The notes under the pieces were generated by a model. That model did not search any database and was not told the origin of the DNA. It worked only from the letters and a program-made list of their open reading frames with translations. From Pseudomonadota bacterium (GTDB lineage: Bacteria; Desulfobacterota; Desulfobacteria; Desulfobacterales; Desulfobacteraceae): a DNA stretch of 18,298 bases. The position numbers and the translations under genes are program-made. Within the stretch, counting starts at the first letter, position 1; every line of letters starts with the position of its first letter. The stretch is from the NCBI GenBank assembly GCA_018816605.1, contig JAHIVS010000517.1, positions 1-18,298 of the forward strand, given 5' to 3'. Shown piece after piece: positions 17,236-18,298 of this stretch.

Positions 17236-18297
17236 TCATTTTCCTGTACGGGACCAGTTTTGTAGCGCTTCAAATACCAGGTCCCGTTTAATGGGTTTGG
17301 TCAGAAAGTCATCCATTCCCGCCGCCAGGCATTTTTCTTTAAAATTATTCATCACATTGGCGGTCAGCGCCAGGATGGGCACCCGGGTTTTGGGCGTGAA
17401 CTTCATTTCAAGGGACCGAATCTGCCGGGTGGCTTCAATCCCATCCATTTTGGGCATGTTAATGTCCATCAAAATCAGGTCATATCCATCCGGGCTTTTT
17501 TTAAACAATTCAAGGGCTTCCTCTCCGTTTCCTGCAACCTCCACACAATACCCGGCCTTTGACAACATCAGACTGGTCATTTTCTGGTTGACCGGGTTGT
17601 CTTCCACAAGAAGGATGGATACGCCGTATTTCTGGTTTTCAGCCAGGGAATGAACCGTTAAGAAGTGGCTGGATTTACGGCCATTTTCCGGGTGTGGGCG
17701 CTTGTCCAATCCCATGACATAGGCCGCCATTTCCACCAATGTCTGCCTTCGGATCGGTTTTGATAAATAGCCTTTAAATCCTGCGGTTTTAATTTGCTTT
17801 GCAATTCCCGGGAAAGGGATACAGCAGGCGATCCAGTCAAAGTCAAAATCTTTTGGGGAAAATTTTTCAAGCAGACAAGAAAGATCCGGTGATGTGGGTT
17901 TTATGGCTTTTCCGAAATCGATAATCCCCAGATCAAACTCCCGGGCCGCCGGGGTGGTCAAAAACAAGGGAAAATTATCCCAGGATTCATGGTGCACCTT
18001 CATTTCGGTCCGCAGCAATTCATGGTTCAAAAGTTCAAAGGCATCCCAGGTTGTGGTGCTGACCAGAACCCTTTTACCCTTTAGTCCCGAAGGTCTGATC
18101 CGGTCCTGTTTTTTGAGATCGGCGTTGGCCATAACGGCTGAAAAATAAAAAGTTGACCCCTTGTCTTTTTGGGATTTTACCCACAGATCTCCATCCATTC
18201 TTTTTGCAATATTTTTACTGATGGCAAGGCCGAGACCGGTACCGCCGTAGCGGTTGGTAATATCGTCTTCCGACTGGACAAACGGCTTAAAAATGGT
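17236..18297 (-). CDS. Hybrid sensor histidine kinase, C-terminal part (start outside window)
   Basis: The minus-strand frame is open from the right edge and ends in TGA at 17236, giving 353 residues of the C-terminus. It opens inside the ATPase domain, with TIFKPFVQSEDDITNRYGG (F box region) and GTGLGLAISKNIA (G2 box), ending at GSTFYFSAVM. A first receiver-like domain follows (KRVLVSTTTWDAFELL, FDLGIIDFGKA, GYLSKPI); it keeps an Asp and a Lys in the expected places but lacks the acidic pair after the first strand, so it looks degenerate. The last domain is a full receiver: ILLVEDNPVNQK with Glu-Asp, phosphoacceptor Asp in LILMDINMPKMDG, the Thr of ALTAN and Lys of TKPI. No output domain follows, so the signal probably passes to a separate phosphotransfer protein. 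The sensor input is outside the window. Confidence 0.92.
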   Translation of the reverse strand, partial: TIFKPFVQSEDDITNRYGGTGLGLAISKNIAKRMDGDLWVKSQKDKGSTFYFSAVMANADLKKQDRIRPSGLKGKRVLVSTTTWDAFELLNHELLRTEMKVHHESWDNFPLFLTTPAAREFDLGIIDFGKAIKPTSPDLSCLLEKFSPKDFDFDWIACCIPFPGIAKQIKTAGFKGYLSKPIRRQTLVEMAAYVMGLDKRPHPENGRKSSHFLTVHSLAENQKYGVSILLVEDNPVNQKMTSLMLSKAGYCVEVAGNGEEALELFKKSPDGYDLILMDINMPKMDGIEATRQIRSLEMKFTPKTRVPILALTANVMNNFKEKCLAAGMDDFLTKPIKRDLVFEALQNWSRTGK

Positions 18298-18298
18298 A

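Noticed and set aside
17200..17245. Bidirectional terminator between topA and the kinase gene
   Set aside because: Only short A/T runs and a weak CCCTT/AGGG pairing are visible; no stable stem with a T tract.
1..18298. CRISPR array, tRNA, rRNA, insertion sequence or attachment site
   Set aside because: No regularly spaced repeats, no cloverleaf-like segments, no transposase or integrase motifs were found, and no non-coding gap exceeds about 140 bases.

Overview
The window is dense bacterial chromosome of moderate GC, with no tRNA, rRNA, CRISPR array, insertion sequence or prophage. Gene content and protein style fit a Gram-negative sulfate reducer of the Desulfobacteraceae type (Desulfobacterota): topoisomerase IV, YajC-SecD-SecF, a YbgF/CpoB-like lipoprotein, an MltF-type lytic transglycosylase and an RNase G-length RNase E/G. 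The taxonomic call is inference from relatedness, not from a marker gene.

Layout. (1) 1-1820, minus strand: a protein of at least 606 residues that runs off the left edge, with a helical HEAT-like N-terminal part and a pentapeptide-repeat C-terminal part. (2) A 107-base divergent intergenic region with overlapping candidate promoters. (3) 1928-7529, plus strand: parE, parC and an mltF-like gene joined by two ATGA overlaps (3868-3871 and 6147-6150). (4) 7530-7667: leader of an RNase G/E gene at 7668-9131. (5) 9217-17221: a long plus-strand run with small gaps and no visible terminator: a membrane-anchored LysM-like protein, yajC, secD, secF, a ybgF-like lipoprotein gene, dprA and topA. A TTGACA -35 candidate precedes it. 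(6) 17236 to the right edge, minus strand: the C-terminal part of a hybrid histidine kinase, convergent with topA.

The most unusual feature is that two topology genes each carry one in-frame TAA while the same frame and the family homology continue on both sides. In parC the TAA (4069-4071) stands where E. coli ParC has a lysine in [14 protein letters not shown]. In topA the TAA (16169-16171) stands in the strand before domain IV. All other genes seen from start to stop are intact, and TAA is the normal terminator of six genes here, so general TAA reassignment is unlikely. Real nonsense mutations, readthrough or reinitiation, and base-call or assembly errors remain possible.

Functionally the window joins DNA topology (parE, parC, topA), protein export (yajC, secD, secF), envelope maintenance (mltF, ybgF), RNA turnover (rng) and DNA uptake or recombination (dprA). 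Secondary points of interest are an extra pair of hydrophobic segments in SecF, the pentapeptide-repeat protein placed head-to-head with topoisomerase IV genes, and a degenerate receiver domain in the hybrid kinase. No clear new multi-gene system was found.
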